Translations under genes and position numbers: made by a program
The notes under the pieces: generated by a model
Database searches by the model: none
What the model saw: the letters and a program-made list of their open reading frames with translations, nothing else
What the model was told of the DNA's origin: nothing
Origin: an uncultured Clostridia bacterium
GTDB lineage: Bacteria > Bacillota > Clostridia > Christensenellales > UBA1242
Direction of reading: 5' to 3'
DNA length: 44,826 bases
Assembly (NCBI GenBank): GCA_944377305.1
Contig: CALWEL010000011.1
Location: forward strand, 1-44,826
Shown here: positions 1-10,288 of the stretch, in pieces
Layout: each line of letters opens with the position of its first letter
Numbering within the stretch: position 1 is the first letter of the stretch

Positions 1-1
1 G

Positions 2-2800
2 ACGATACAAAGTAACAATACAAGTTATGGCACAGTAGACGTAGAGAGTGTAACAGTAGACTATGGCACAACGATCAAAGTAGAGGACAACAAACTCACA
101 ATAAATGGTCAAGAGATAATAGCCACACCTACAGCAAGTGACGCACAATATACTTACGCATTCGGCAATTGGACGATAGACGATATAGAAGTCACCTCAG
201 CTAGCAAGATACAAACAGATCTGACGATCACCGCCAACTTCACTAGAACAGTGAACACCTATACAGTGACGTGGCAAAATTGGGACGGCTCTACATTGGA
301 GACGGATCAAGATGTGGCGTATGGCACCACTCCTACCTACGATGGTGCTACACCTACGCGTACGGATGCTACCTATGCCTATACATTCACAGGCTGGAGC
401 CCAGCAGTTAGTTCAGTGACAGGAGACGTGACCTATACCGCACAGTTCGAGCAAGTGGCAGAACTATTGCCATACGAGATCAATGGTAGTGGCGAGATCA
501 CGACATATACGGGTACGGCTACTGAAGTGGTGATTCCAAGCACCTACTCTTTATTGGAAGACGGCACTGTAATAGCCGGCGCTGATCACACCATCACAGG
601 TATTGCCGACGCTAGTTCATCTTCGCATGGTGCATTCGCCAACTCTTCAATTACTAGTATAACTCTACCAGATACAATCGAGAAGATAGGCGCTTATGCA
701 TTCTATAGTTGCGGTAGTCTCACCAGCATTAGTATACCAGCGAGTGTGACCAGCATAGGAGCTTCTGCATTCTCATATTGCGAAAGTCTCACCAGCATTA
801 CAATTCCAAAGAATGTGACTAGCATAGGAGAAAGGACATTCTATTATTGCCGTGGTCTTACAGAGATCAACTTCAATGCAACGAATTTGTCTGATTGGGG
901 AGGCTTAAATGTATTTTCTTATGCGGGAGAAGATGGCACAGGCATCACAGTAAATATAGGAGAGAATGTACAGCACATTCCAACATATTTGTTTAATTCG
1001 TCTAGCTATATAACCACAGTCAATTTCGTAGGCAACAGTCAATGTACGGAAATAGGAGATAGTGCATTCAATGCTTGCCATAGCCTCACCAGCGTTACCT
1101 TTGGAGAGAATAGCCAACTGACCAGCATAGGGGGTTTTGCATTCTATAATTGCAGTGGTCTCACTAGCATCACTTTTGGAGAGAATAGTCAACTGACTAG
1201 CATAGGAATTAGTGCATTCCGATATTGCACTAGTCTCACCAGCATAACAATACCAGCTAGTGTGGAGAGGATTGAGTGTTATGCATTTGATGGTTGTACA
1301 GGGCTAAATTCTATCCAGTTTGAAGATAGCGTAGGGTGGAGTTTATCTAAAAATGACGATGGTAGCATTGGGATAGTTTTATCATCTGCAGAATTGAATG
1401 ACAATGATACGGCGATCAGGTATCTCACCGTTCAATCTACAGCTACAGATGGAAGTACGGGATATTCAGATTATTATTGGACGAACGGAGATACTGAGAT
1501 TTCTCCATTCAAAGTCAGCAATGGCAAAATAACTGATTATGTCGGTACAGGCGGAGACGTGACGATCCCTAAAACCTATTCCTTGGACGAAAAAGGCAAT
1601 GTGATAGAAGGGAATACTTATACAATCACAGCCATAGGATATAATGCCTTTTCAGACAATGATAATATTACGTCAATAGTTATCCCAGAGGGTGTGACCA
1701 CCATAGGAGAGAGAGCATTCTATAATTGTGCTAGTCTCACCAGCGTCACATTTGGAGAGAACAGCCAACTGACCAGCATAGGATATCGTGCATTCTATAA
1801 TTGCAAGGGTCTTACAGAGATCAACTTCAATGCAACGAATATGTCTGATTTGGCAAGCGGTAATTATGTATTTTATAATGCAGGACAGAATGGCACAGGT
1901 ATCACAGTAAATATAGGAGAGAATGTAACGCGCATTCCAGCATATTTGTTTAATTCGTCTAGCTATATAACCACAGTCAATTTCGTAGGCAACAGTCAAT
2001 GTACAGAAATAGGAGCTTCTGCATTCTATTATTGCACTAGTCTCACCAGCATCACAATCCCAGCGAGCGTGACCAGCATAGGAGAGAGAGCATTCGAAGG
2101 TTGTATTAGCCTCACCAGCGTGACAATCCCAGCGAGCGTGACCAGCATAGGAAAGAGCGCATTCAATTATTGCAAGAGTCTTACAGAGATCAACTTCAAT
2201 GCAACGAATATGTCTGATTTGGAAAGCTATAATCATGTATTCGAAAGTGCAGGACAAGATAGCACAGGTATCACAGTGAATATAGGAGAGAATGTACAGC
2301 GCATTCCAGCATATTTGTTTAATCCAGCTAATTATAATTATTTACCGAAAATAACCACAGTCAATTTTATAGGCAACAGTCAATGTACGGAAATAGGAGC
2401 TTCTGCATTCCAGTATTGCGAAAGTCTCACTAGCATCACAATCCCAGCGAGTGTGACCAGTATAGGAAGTTATGCATTCCGTAATTGCCCTAGTCTCACT
2501 AGTGTCATCTTTGGAGAGAATAGTCAACTGACCAGCATAGGAGATTATGCATTCTCATATTGCGAAAGTTTCACCAGCATCACCATACCTGAGAGTGTGA
2601 CCAGCATAGGAAAGAGAGCATTCCAGAGTTGCACTGGACTTGAGACGGTGACATTTGAGAATGTTAATGGATGGAGTGTGTCTACGACTGAAGGCGAAGT
2701 GGGCACAGAGATCTCAGCAGAAGATTTGTCAGATACTGCCACAGCAGCGTCATATTTGACAGATGTTTACGATAATTACTACTGGACGCGCGAACAATAA
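2..2800 (+). CDS. Large repeat surface protein, 3' part (Listeria-Bacteroides repeat plus BspA-type LRR)
   Basis: The reading frame is already open at base 2, so this is the C-terminal 932 residues of a longer protein; the GTG at 251 is internal. One Listeria-Bacteroides (InlB B-type) repeat lies at about residues 85-151, with the YTVTW...DG, YGT, YTFTGW and YTAQF marks. About 30 BspA-type leucine-rich units follow (LTSITIPASVTSIG, AFYNC). They form two similar halves, each ending in a YLT...DNYYWT-like stretch, so the array was duplicated as a block. No LPXTG motif or C-terminal membrane segment is visible; anchoring must be N-terminal, outside the window, or the protein is secreted. Family knowledge suggests a cell-surface adhesin or host-contact role. 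The DNA is richer in G+C than the core genes. The A-type repeat closely matches that of the gene at the right edge. Identification of the repeat families is firm; function is inferred. Confidence 0.85.
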   Translation, partial: TIQSNNTSYGTVDVESVTVDYGTTIKVEDNKLTINGQEIIATPTASDAQYTYAFGNWTIDDIEVTSASKIQTDLTITANFTRTVNTYTVTWQNWDGSTLETDQDVAYGTTPTYDGATPTRTDATYAYTFTGWSPAVSSVTGDVTYTAQFEQVAELLPYEINGSGEITTYTGTATEVVIPSTYSLLEDGTVIAGADHTITGIADASSSSHGAFANSSITSITLPDTIEKIGAYAFYSCGSLTSISIPASVTSIGASAFSYCESLTSITIPKNVTSIGERTFYYCRGLTEINFNATNLSDWGGLNVFSYAGEDGTGITVNIGENVQHIPTYLFNSSSYITTVNFVGNSQCTEIGDSAFNACHSLTSVTFGENSQLTSIGGFAFYNCSGLTSITFGENSQLTSIGISAFRYCTSLTSITIPASVERIECYAFDGCTGLNSIQFEDSVGWSLSKNDDGSIGIVLSSAELNDNDTAIRYLTVQSTATDGSTGYSDYYWTNGDTEISPFKVSNGKITDYVGTGGDVTIPKTYSLDEKGNVIEGNTYTITAIGYNAFSDNDNITSIVIPEGVTTIGERAFYNCASLTSVTFGENSQLTSIGYRAFYNCKGLTEINFNATNMSDLASGNYVFYNAGQNGTGITVNIGENVTRIPAYLFNSSSYITTVNFVGNSQCTEIGASAFYYCTSLTSITIPASVTSIGERAFEGCISLTSVTIPASVTSIGKSAFNYCKSLTEINFNATNMSDLESYNHVFESAGQDSTGITVNIGENVQRIPAYLFNPANYNYLPKITTVNFIGNSQCTEIGASAFQYCESLTSITIPASVTSIGSYAFRNCPSLTSVIFGENSQLTSIGDYAFSYCESFTSITIPESVTSIGKRAFQSCTGLETVTFENVNGWSVSTTEGEVGTEISAEDLSDTATAASYLTDVYDNYYWTREQ
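854..2410 (+). repeat. Three copies of a ~220-bp coding module
   Basis: Near-identical DNA modules occur at about 854-1069, 1808-2026 and 2177-2410. Each encodes LTEINFNATN...SD, then TGITVNIGENV, IPxYLFN, TTVNFxGNSQCTEIG and ends at a SAF. Copies 1 and 2 share long identical stretches, while copy 3 carries a small insertion before TTVNF. Such repeats favour recombination and length change, and they break short-read assemblies. Confidence 0.85.
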
Positions 2801-2876
2801 ATACTACAGGCAAAGATCCATTTATATAAATTGGATGAGAGATAAAGACTTTTAGAATGTGAAAAGATAGAATCAA

Positions 2877-2910
2877 AAAAATATAGAGCAGACGATTGCT
2901 CTATATTTTT
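2877..2910. terminator. Bidirectional intrinsic terminator
   Basis: A 10-bp perfect stem (ATATAGAGCA / TGCTCTATAT) with a 6-base loop is flanked by A residues on the left and T residues on the right, which extend the stem and give a T-run on either strand. It lies between the convergent ends of the surface protein (2800) and the ABC-like gene (2938), and can serve both. Confidence 0.8.
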
Positions 2911-2937
2911 ATATAAAGCTGTGAGAACTACTTTTAA

Positions 2938-3570
2938 TTACTCATACTTGACACTGCCATTTTCAATCCTAATGCGCCGAAAATCGTGATAAGCTACTAA
3001 ATTTTGATCATCGATCTCACAGGCAATTAGAGTAGAAGTAGACTTCAATTCTTCGATGATTTCAGTGGCAGTTTCAAAAAAAGCTTTCTCCAAATTTGAA
3101 AATAAATGTTCTACCAGTACATATACAGGTTTTCTGACGAGTGCGCGCAATAGAGTGACGATTTTTTGCTCCGAAAATGATAAATCTTTTGCCTTTTTCT
3201 CTAAAATATCAATTTTAAACTGTTTAGCATAGTTATTTATTAAGTTTTTTGCATCAATGGTATTAAATTTTCTTATTTTCAAAGGATAATATAGGTTTTC
3301 AAATACCGTTTTGTTTTTGAAAAGAAAAGGTTCGGCTGAGACGTATGCTATATCCAGTGCTTTGTCTTTGATCTGCTTCAAATCCTTGCCTTGGATAAAG
3401 ATTTCACCTAAATATTTTTTGTCTATCTTAGCGATCAGTCTGAAAATAGAATTCGTACCATCAAAACAATCGCCTAGAAATAAGGTATGAGAATTTATTT
3501 CAAAATTAATATCGTAAAGAGTATAAAAATCTTTTATATATCTCAAATATACATTTTTGAATTCTATCAT
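2938..3570 (-). CDS. Degenerate ABC-type ATPase-like protein, catalytic motifs lost
   Basis: This 210-residue protein has the length and layout of an ABC transporter nucleotide-binding subunit but lacks its catalytic residues. Walker A reads GDCFDGTNS (33-41), with the lysine replaced by Thr39. The Q-loop reads VSAEP. The signature reads LSFSE (130-134). Walker B reads VLVEHLF (151-157), so the catalytic Glu is His155. The H-switch histidine is Glu185. The surrounding fold pattern (TVFENL, LLRALVRKP, FSNLE) is kept. No permease gene is adjacent. It lies 34 bp downstream of the protease gene and may share its transcript; no clear ribosome binding site is seen. Membership of the fold is likely. 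Loss of ATP hydrolysis is inferred from the residues, so a structural or regulatory role, or decay, are the options. Confidence 0.7.
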   Translation of the reverse strand: MIEFKNVYLRYIKDFYTLYDINFEINSHTLFLGDCFDGTNSIFRLIAKIDKKYLGEIFIQGKDLKQIKDKALDIAYVSAEPFLFKNKTVFENLYYPLKIRKFNTIDAKNLINNYAKQFKIDILEKKAKDLSFSEQKIVTLLRALVRKPVYVLVEHLFSNLEKAFFETATEIIEELKSTSTLIACEIDDQNLVAYHDFRRIRIENGSVKYE

Positions 3571-3604
3571 ATATTTATTTTATCAAAAAATGGAAAAATT
3601 GCAA

Positions 3605-4714
3605 TCAAATATTGAAGGTCAAGTAGCCGGCACCCTCAGAATCTATATCTCCTGTGATTTTTTTGCAGTGGGAGAGTAGAAATTTTTTGATCTCATTGTT
3701 TGTGATCTTGGGCCAACGTGACTTGATATCTGCACAAATTCCTGCCACGATTGGCGTAGCTACGCTCGTGCCACTCATATTAGTGTATAGTGGGAGTTTG
3801 TTGTCGCACGAGATAATATTCACGGCTGGTGCGAGCAAATCTGGCTTATGTCCGTATATAGTAGGTCCGCGACTGGAAAAGTCCGCCGTTTTCATACTGC
3901 TTTCATCCAAGGCGCCCACTGTAATTATGTAAGGATTGTTGCCGGGCGATTTTATGGTTCTATTTTTTGGACCGCTATTTCCTGCTGCGGCAACCACAGT
4001 GATCCCACGTTTCCAAAGGGCTTGTGCTCCTTGAGAAAGTGGGTCGTTGTTTTCTATGACCTCTGCTCCGAAACTCATACAAACCACTGTGATGTTGTAT
4101 ACTTTGTGATTTTCATAAATCCATTGCATCGCATCCAATATCACATTGCTATTACTGTTGCCTTGTCTGCCTAGCGCTTTGATAGAAATGACGTTAGCAC
4201 GCGGTGCAAAGCCTATATTGGAATGATCAATTATTCCCATTCCGCTAGCGATTCCTGCCACGAATGTGCCGTGTCCATTGTCATCATAGGGTTGTTTATG
4301 ATGATTGATTAGATCAATAAATTTGATAATTCTGTTTTTCGGATATAGGAAATCGAAATGTGGATAGATGCCTGTGTCAATGAAACAAATAGTTTGCCCT
4401 TGACCTAAAAATTTATTTTCAGTGAGCCGATGTAGGTTAATGCTTTCAACTTGTGCACGCTGTATTTTGACTAATGGATTTGAGTGCAAATATTCTACGT
4501 CTGGTAGGGTTGATAAAATCGATATGTCATCATAATCTAGATTGAGAGAAAAGCAATTGGCAAATTTATATGGAATATACGAATATTTGTATTTATCCAA
4601 AAATTTTTTTGTTTTCCAAAAATCGTATGAGGATACAAAAATCGAGTCCGTTTTATTCTTATCCATAACAGACACGCGGTTTAATAATTCAGGCGAAATC
4701 TTATTTTTGTTCAT
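3605..4714 (-). CDS. Subtilisin-family (S8) serine protease, no signal peptide
   Basis: A 369-residue protease with the full subtilase catalytic set: Asp113 in FIDTG, His148 in NGHGTFVAGI, oxyanion Asn246 in AAAGNSGP and the nucleophile Ser317 in SGTSVATP. Residues about 25-90 resemble an I9-type propeptide or inhibitor domain (DVEYLHSNP). The N-terminus is charged (MNKNKISPEL) with no signal peptide or membrane segment, which fits an intracellular AprX-like enzyme better than a secreted one. Its start codon overlaps the end of the upstream small gene by 14 bp, so the two are likely co-transcribed and translationally coupled. Family assignment is firm; the substrate is unknown. Confidence 0.93.
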   Translation of the reverse strand: MNKNKISPELLNRVSVMDKNKTDSIFVSSYDFWKTKKFLDKYKYSYIPYKFANCFSLNLDYDDISILSTLPDVEYLHSNPLVKIQRAQVESINLHRLTENKFLGQGQTICFIDTGIYPHFDFLYPKNRIIKFIDLINHHKQPYDDNGHGTFVAGIASGMGIIDHSNIGFAPRANVISIKALGRQGNSNSNVILDAMQWIYENHKVYNITVVCMSFGAEVIENNDPLSQGAQALWKRGITVVAAAGNSGPKNRTIKSPGNNPYIITVGALDESSMKTADFSSRGPTIYGHKPDLLAPAVNIISCDNKLPLYTNMSGTSVATPIVAGICADIKSRWPKITNNEIKKFLLSHCKKITGDIDSEGAGYLTFNI

Positions 4715-5003
4715 TTATGCTGTTTATGATAGAATTTAGCACCTGCTGTTGTTCGTTATTTAGGAAGGGTGAAATGGAAGATTTGAGATTGTTTAGTTGA
4801 TTTGGATCCAACTTTCCTTCTCGCTTTAATTTGCTAGCCTCGCTAAATAAGTTTGACATAAGTTCGTTGCTATCCATATTTTTATATTTATCTAATATGT
4901 TTTGATATTCATCGGCTTTGTCTGGATTTTCACCGATAATGTTTTTATTTTCTTCAACGACTTTTTTGTGATCTTTTGAAAAATTTTTGAAATCTCTTGG
5001 CAT
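4701..5003 (-). CDS. Small hypothetical helical protein
   Basis: A 100-residue, charged, helix-predicted protein without cysteine, membrane segment or signal peptide and with no family I recognise. A good ribosome binding site (AAGAGGT, 7 bases before ATG) and the 14-bp overlap with the following protease gene support it as real. The C-terminal half (NELMSNLFSEASKL, then SSISPFLNNEQQQVL) resembles the leucine/phenylalanine helix style of the divergent gene at 5081, so the pair may act together. That is inference only. Confidence 0.65.
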   Translation of the reverse strand: MPRDFKNFSKDHKKVVEENKNIIGENPDKADEYQNILDKYKNMDSNELMSNLFSEASKLKREGKLDPNQLNNLKSSISPFLNNEQQQVLNSIINSINEQK

Positions 5004-5080
5004 TTTTTTACCTCTTAAATATTATTATGAGATTGCGAATTTTATGGTGACAAAATTAAATTTGATTCATAAATAATAAT

Positions 5081-5626
5081 ATGAAGTTTGAAGATAGTAG
5101 GAATGCCCTTTTCCCTGAACCTAATGCTTATATTCAAAATTTTGAACCGCGAGAGAAACAAAAAGAGAAATCTCATCCTCAAAAAATTGTATTTCAAGAA
5201 CCGTATGAAAATATTCCTAATTTTTATATAGATAATAGTTTTAAAAAGGGGAATTGCGACTGTGTGCCAAAATCAAATTCGCCAAATGATAAATGTGATC
5301 ATCCTAAGAATAAATCACCATTTCCTTTTGACCTAAAAAATATTTTACCATTTCTTTCATCATTGGGAAAGGGTGGAGGATTGGGGAATTTGCTGGCTGG
5401 ATTGACTGGCACAGGAAACGCAAAGAATGATGGACAGAATTCAAATGATTCAAATTTTGATTTGTCTAACATATTTAATTTGTTCAGTTCGAATAATGGT
5501 GGGAATGGATTACTCGATTTGTTTAAACTCTCGAATCTAGGCAATTTGTTCAACAAAAAAAACAATACAAAAAAAGAGATGAAATCTACTGACTTTTGCA
5601 TCAAAGATTATAAACGGATAGATTAA
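5081..5626 (+). CDS. Hypothetical low-complexity protein
   Basis: A 181-residue protein of no recognised family, divergent from the gene ending at 5003. The N-terminal 80 residues are polar with a few cysteines (NCDCVPK, DKCDHPK). Residues about 82-165 are rich in Asn, Gly, Leu and Phe in repeating helical pieces (ILPFLSSLGKGGGLGNLL, LSNIFNLFSS, LLDLFKLSNLGNLF). No signal peptide is visible. There is no Shine-Dalgarno sequence before the ATG. Instead a possible GTGACA-N17-TAAATA promoter ends 5 bases before it, so the transcript may be leaderless. The composition suggests a structural or assembly role, but nothing firm can be said. Confidence 0.55.
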   Translation: MKFEDSRNALFPEPNAYIQNFEPREKQKEKSHPQKIVFQEPYENIPNFYIDNSFKKGNCDCVPKSNSPNDKCDHPKNKSPFPFDLKNILPFLSSLGKGGGLGNLLAGLTGTGNAKNDGQNSNDSNFDLSNIFNLFSSNNGGNGLLDLFKLSNLGNLFNKKNNTKKEMKSTDFCIKDYKRID

Positions 5627-5803
5627 AAATTTTGGAATATAAAAATCTTTAGATTTGTATCATAAAAATCTTTATTTTATAATTTTTGTTTTCAATAAGT
5701 TAATATTTAATCTTTAATATATTCAATATTTATTGAAGTTTAATCAGAGATATTTATTAGCTAATTGATGCAATTAATATTATTTGTGTTAACCATTTTG
5801 GAC

Positions 5804-6097
5804 TTAATCAAGTATGTGCTTAATACCTTTTTTTTCGCTATGTCTATACAAAACAATTTTTCTACCAATAGTTGTGACCAGTTCTGCACCAAGTTTCACA
5901 GCCATTTCAGTCAGTTCAAATTCAGTTGGCGGAGTAGCGTTTTCTTGCATACTAATCTTTATCAATTCGTGATTGTACAGCTCTCCGTCAATTTGCTTAA
6001 GTACATTTTCAGTAAAGCCCTCTTTGCCAACTAAAACGATAGGATTCAAAGTTTGGGCTAAACTGCGCAATGTAATTCTTTCTTTTTTTGTTATCAT
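5804..6097 (-). CDS. yhbY: YhbY/CRS1-YhbY-domain RNA-binding protein
   Basis: A 97-residue single-domain protein of the YhbY (Bacillus YqeI) family, which binds RNA and associates with the assembling large ribosomal subunit. Visible marks are LRSLAQTLNPIVLVGKEGFTENVL with the conserved GKxG loop, NHELIKI, and LVTTIGRKIVLYR near the end. A strong ribosome binding site (AAAGGAGAT) precedes the ATG. It follows the NIF3-like gene by 27 bp and obg further up, consistent with a ribosome-assembly neighbourhood. Confidence 0.92.
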   Translation of the reverse strand: MITKKERITLRSLAQTLNPIVLVGKEGFTENVLKQIDGELYNHELIKISMQENATPPTEFELTEMAVKLGAELVTTIGRKIVLYRHSEKKGIKHILD

Positions 6098-6124
6098 AAA
6101 TCTCCTTTATCTAATCATAAATTT

Positions 6125-6478
6125 TTAATAAAAGCAAGTTTCGTCAATTAGTGGAATAATATCTATTTCTGGTTCTTCGTACGGATGCGTTTCTCGAAGC
6201 ATTTTCACTACTGACGCAACGTTTTGAATGTCACAACTGGTTTCTAATTTTATTTCTTCTACCTTTTCTAGATTGCCAATTTTTCCGATAGAAGGATTCG
6301 CACTTTCATTCGGAAGAAATGTGTCAATGCAATTTGATGATGTGCTACAAAAAGTGTAATTTCCTATCTTTCCTGCACCGTTTAGACAAATTGCTCTCCT
6401 TACTTTGTCAACATCATTTTTAGGTACCATAGTTATAATTTTCACTTTACTAAATTTTATTTTAAATTCATCGCTCAT
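6125..6478 (-). CDS. Stand-alone NIF3 / YqfO-type insert domain protein
   Basis: This 117-residue protein matches the CutA/PII-like domain that is usually inserted in the middle of NIF3 (YqfO) dinuclear-metal proteins. Characteristic stretches are AGKIGNYTFCS, TFLPNESANPSIG, LEKVEEIKLE and RETHPYEEPEIDI. The metal-binding NIF3 halves are absent, so this is the single-domain form. It has a ribosome binding site (AAAGGA) and sits 140 bp after obg. Family is clear; biochemical function is not established. Confidence 0.82.
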   Translation of the reverse strand: MSDEFKIKFSKVKIITMVPKNDVDKVRRAICLNGAGKIGNYTFCSTSSNCIDTFLPNESANPSIGKIGNLEKVEEIKLETSCDIQNVASVVKMLRETHPYEEPEIDIIPLIDETCFY

Positions 6479-6618
6479 AGTTTTCCTTTTTAAAGTTCAA
6501 AATAATAAAATTTTATGAATATTTTGATTAAAATTTAATTTTTTTACTTTAAATTTCTAAATTTTGCTGTTTTTTAATTTTTTATAATGTATCCGTTTAT
6601 AAAACTTTTATTTAACTT

Positions 6619-8560
<1,942 letters not shown>

Positions 8561-8861
8561 AATATAATGATAGCAAAATTAGATTAATTAGTCAATAATC
8601 TAATTATTTATTATGAAAAATGATATCTATCAAAATAATCTAAGAGATCCGTAATTCACTTAGACTTTTTTCATTATTTTTTTCTATATAAGACATTGAT
8701 ATAGATTTCGATTTTTACTTGATATTATCAAAATTGATAGCTATAGGTCTATAATTTTTGAAACTAAATATAAAAAGGAGTTTACCACTAAATTAGAACT
8801 CATTTTTATCATTTTTTAATCCACTAGTTTCAAACTGATTTAATCATAATACGATTTTTTA
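8561..8861. other. Intergenic region between nth and the DUF3343 gene
   Basis: About 300 bp of A+T-rich DNA with no credible gene. It must hold the nth-obg promoter and the end of the DUF3343 transcript. A weak minus-strand hairpin (GAGTT...AACTC followed by CTTTTTA, about 8775-8800) could terminate the latter. Confidence 0.5.
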
Positions 8862-9122
8862 TTAATAAAATTTTTCTATTTCCTCATATTGACCTTTTCT
8901 AGTTATAGAGTATATTCCTATCAAGTCAGACAAATTAGATTTTTTTAGAAGTGAAATTATAGATTGTAAATTTTGAAATTCTGTCCGTACGCTCAATCCA
9001 CAACTCACTGAAACAGATCTAGGAGTGTTGATAATACTAGTATACAATCCATTTTTTCTTGCAAGTTTTGCAAAAGTCATTACGCTGTTTCTAGAGTTGA
9101 ATGATATTATTAAATATTTCAT
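8862..9122 (-). CDS. DUF3343 protein (putative Se/S carrier-like)
   Basis: An 86-residue protein with the DUF3343 pattern: an N-terminal MKYLIISFNSRNSVMTFAK strand-helix, then NTPRSVSVSCGLSVR with conserved Cys41. The family is annotated as putative selenium/sulfur carrier-like and often lies beside class V aminotransferases, as here, where a cysteine desulfurase is divergently transcribed 38 bp away. A binding site (AGAGGATC) supports the start. A carrier for sulfur released by the desulfurase is a reasonable inference but not proven. Confidence 0.82.
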   Translation of the reverse strand: MKYLIISFNSRNSVMTFAKLARKNGLYTSIINTPRSVSVSCGLSVRTEFQNLQSIISLLKKSNLSDLIGIYSITRKGQYEEIEKFY

Positions 9123-9124
9123 AT

Positions 9125-9154
9125 TTGATCCTCTATAACACTATATTTTAAAAT
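9125..9154 (+). promoter_or_regulatory. Putative promoter of the cysteine desulfurase gene
   Basis: TTGATC (9125-9130), an 18-base spacer and TAAAAT (9149-9154). The -10 box ends 6 bases before the ATG at 9161, and no Shine-Dalgarno sequence is present, so the transcript would start at or next to the start codon. Confidence 0.45.
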
Positions 9155-9160
9155 TTCATA

Positions 9161-10288
9161 ATGTGTTATATGATATATTTTGATAATGCGGCAACCAGCC
9201 TTTTTAAACCAAATTCAGTAAAGAGAGCAGTGATAGATGCTCTAAATAATTACACAGCCAATCCTGGACGAAGTGGACACTTTAGATCAATGATGGTGGC
9301 AGAAAAAATATTTGATACGCGCGAGGCATTAAAACACTTTTTTAATGCGGATGATTATGAAGTGATATTCACAAAAAATTGCACGGAAGCTTTAAACTTA
9401 GCCATTTTGGGAACTCTTAAACCGAAAGATCATATCATTGTCAGTTGTTATGAACACAACTCTGTCTTGCGTACATTAGAACATTTGAAAAAGGATGGAA
9501 TAGAAGTCTCAATTATATACTCTGACTTGAACGATTTTTCTAATCATCTAGAAGAGAGTGTTAAATTCAATACGAAGATGGTGATCTGCACGATGGTATC
9601 GAACGTGACAGGAGAGTGTAGCGACGTTCAAGCAATAGGAGACTTTTGCCAAAAATATAATTTGATCTATTTGGCTGATGGCGCGCAGGCAAGCGGACAT
9701 ATCAAAGTCGATTTAAGCAATTCAGATATTGACCTTTTTTGTTTCGCGGGGCACAAAGGCTTGATGTCGATATCTGGAGTAGGTGGATTAATTGTCAAAA
9801 AGGGGATTAAACTTAGCCCCATTATGTTTGGTGGTACAGGGACAGAAAGCGAAAATTTTAATCAACCAGGAACAATTCCCGAAGGATTTGAGGCGGGCAC
9901 TTTGCCATCTGTTTCAATAATTAGTTTAAAGGCGGGTGTTGAATTTCTTGAGAAAAATTTTTCAAAAATCATAGAAAAAGAGAAAAAATTAACACATTAT
10001 TTATATAATTCATTAAAAAAATTAAATTTTTTAACAATCTATTCAAAAGAAGACTCAAAAAATGTGATTTCCTTCAATATGAAAGATTTTGATTCTTCAT
10101 TTCTTGCAAACCTGTTAAACGATAAGTTTCAAATATGTGTGCGTGCAGGATTGCATTGTGCTCCATTAATCCACAAAAAATTGGATACAATTAATACTGG
10201 GGCTGTGAGAGTTTCATTAGATTACAATAATAATTTTGAAGAAATTGACAGATTAGTCTATGCATTGAAATTTATTTATTCTTCTTAA
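9161..10288 (+). CDS. Cysteine desulfurase family protein (class V aminotransferase)
   Basis: A 375-residue PLP enzyme of the SufS-like / cysteine-desulfurase family, which takes sulfur from cysteine to a persulfide. Visible are the N-terminal IYFDNAATS, His99 in YEHNSV, Asp173 in LADGAQ (PLP ring), the PLP lysine Lys199 in FAGHKG and the catalytic Cys333 in RAGLHCAP. An alternative start is the ATG at 9170, which would begin directly with the usual MIYFDNAA; a -10 box 6 bases before 9161 favours 9161. No iron-sulfur scaffold gene is adjacent; the DUF3343 gene is divergent. Its tail overlaps the converging gene by 17 bp. Enzyme class is firm; whether it serves Fe-S clusters or another sulfur use is open. 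Confidence 0.9.
   Translation: MCYMIYFDNAATSLFKPNSVKRAVIDALNNYTANPGRSGHFRSMMVAEKIFDTREALKHFFNADDYEVIFTKNCTEALNLAILGTLKPKDHIIVSCYEHNSVLRTLEHLKKDGIEVSIIYSDLNDFSNHLEESVKFNTKMVICTMVSNVTGECSDVQAIGDFCQKYNLIYLADGAQASGHIKVDLSNSDIDLFCFAGHKGLMSISGVGGLIVKKGIKLSPIMFGGTGTESENFNQPGTIPEGFEAGTLPSVSIISLKAGVEFLEKNFSKIIEKEKKLTHYLYNSLKKLNFLTIYSKEDSKNVISFNMKDFDSSFLANLLNDKFQICVRAGLHCAPLIHKKLDTINTGAVRVSLDYNNNFEEIDRLVYALKFIYSS

Noticed and set aside
1673..2257. 194-codon open frame on the minus strand inside the leucine-rich gene
   Set aside because: It is antisense to the repeats and its cysteine-rich, repetitive translation simply mirrors them. No binding site or promoter is seen.
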